A stretch of DNA of 5,292 bases from SFHK01 sp963618055 (GTDB taxonomy: Bacteria > Bacillota > Clostridia > Christensenellales > Aristaeellaceae), in contig CAVERI010000118.1 in NCBI GenBank assembly GCA_963618055.1, positions 1 to 5,292 on the forward strand, read 5' to 3'. Positions 5,080 through 5,292 of the stretch are shown piece after piece. The position numbers were made by a program, and so were the translations under genes. The notes beneath the pieces are model-generated. The model did no database searches, was not told the DNA's origin, and worked only from the letters and a program-made list of their open reading frames with translations. How positions within the stretch are numbered: the stretch's first letter is position 1; each line of letters opens with the position of its first letter.

Positions 5080-5108
5080 TTGACAAATGTTGACGGTCTT
5101 AGTAAAAT
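5080..5108 (+). promoter_or_regulatory. Strong sigma-A promoter for tRNA-Gly and tuf
   Basis: A perfect -35 TTGACA (5080-5085), 17-bp spacer and TAAAAT (5103-5108) predict a start near 5115, about 15 nt before the tRNA. No terminator is seen between sigH and this promoter, so read-through from sigH may add to it. The 9-mer TTGACGGTC occurs at 5053-5061 and again at 5090-5098 inside the spacer. Confidence 0.8.
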
Positions 5109-5129
5109 GTATATCGATTAGGCTGGGTT

Positions 5130-5204
<75 letters not shown>

Positions 5205-5238
5205 CAAAACTATGATTCATTTGGGAGGACTGACGACA

Positions 5239-5292
5239 ATGGGCAAGGCAAAATTTGAGCGCAATAAGCCGCATGTAAACATCGGCACGATT
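5239..5292 (+). CDS. tuf: Elongation factor Tu, N-terminal fragment
   Basis: The first 18 codons give MGKAKFERNKPHVNIGTI, the near-invariant start of EF-Tu, the GTPase that brings aminoacyl-tRNA to the ribosome. The window ends just before the P-loop (GHVDHGKT in the family). The second residue is Gly where Ala is common. GGGAGG (5223-5228) lies 10 nt before the ATG. There is no promoter between the tRNA and this gene, so they are probably co-transcribed. Its partial state is due only to the window edge. Confidence 0.97.
   Translation, partial: MGKAKFERNKPHVNIGTI

Overview
The window looks like a chromosomal stretch from a fairly GC-rich, endospore-lineage Firmicute (Clostridia in the broad sense). 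The best evidence is a SigH (Spo0H-type) sigma factor almost collinear with the Bacillus family, together with the mrnC-rlmB-sigH order followed by tuf, a neighbourhood typical of Firmicutes and usually not far from the chromosomal origin. Species cannot be told from the sequence.

Layout. 1-545 is a gene-poor, AT-richer stretch. It begins with a strong terminator of an upstream unit, has a possible decayed group II intron fragment (about 71-177), then short repeats and a candidate promoter. 546-830 encodes a 94-residue XRE/HTH regulator. 831-1448 is about 600 bp without a convincing gene but full of structure: an imperfect palindrome, a terminator for the regulator, two overlapping hairpins, a 13-bp palindrome, and a marked cluster of DnaA boxes in which a three-box module occurs twice. 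1449-1477 is a good sigma-A promoter with an extended -10 and a 10-bp palindrome in its spacer. It drives a compact same-strand run: rhamnulokinase (1513-3045), Mini-ribonuclease III (3049-3450), the 23S rRNA 2'-O-methyltransferase RlmB (3453-4376) and SigH (4411-5025). A second strong promoter (5080-5108) drives a tRNA-Gly with anticodon CCC (5131-5204), followed directly by the start of tuf (5239 to the window end).

How it fits together. The genes from mrnC onward form a translation and ribosome-biogenesis block (23S rRNA end maturation, 23S rRNA methylation, glycine tRNA, EF-Tu) with the transition-phase sigma factor embedded in it. The unusual parts are the L-rhamnulose kinase at the head of that operon, the lack of a yacP/rae1-type gene between rlmB and sigH, and the DnaA-box array directly upstream of the operon promoter. 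That array is the most noteworthy element: an origin-like or DnaA-titrating/regulatory site, inferred from sequence only.
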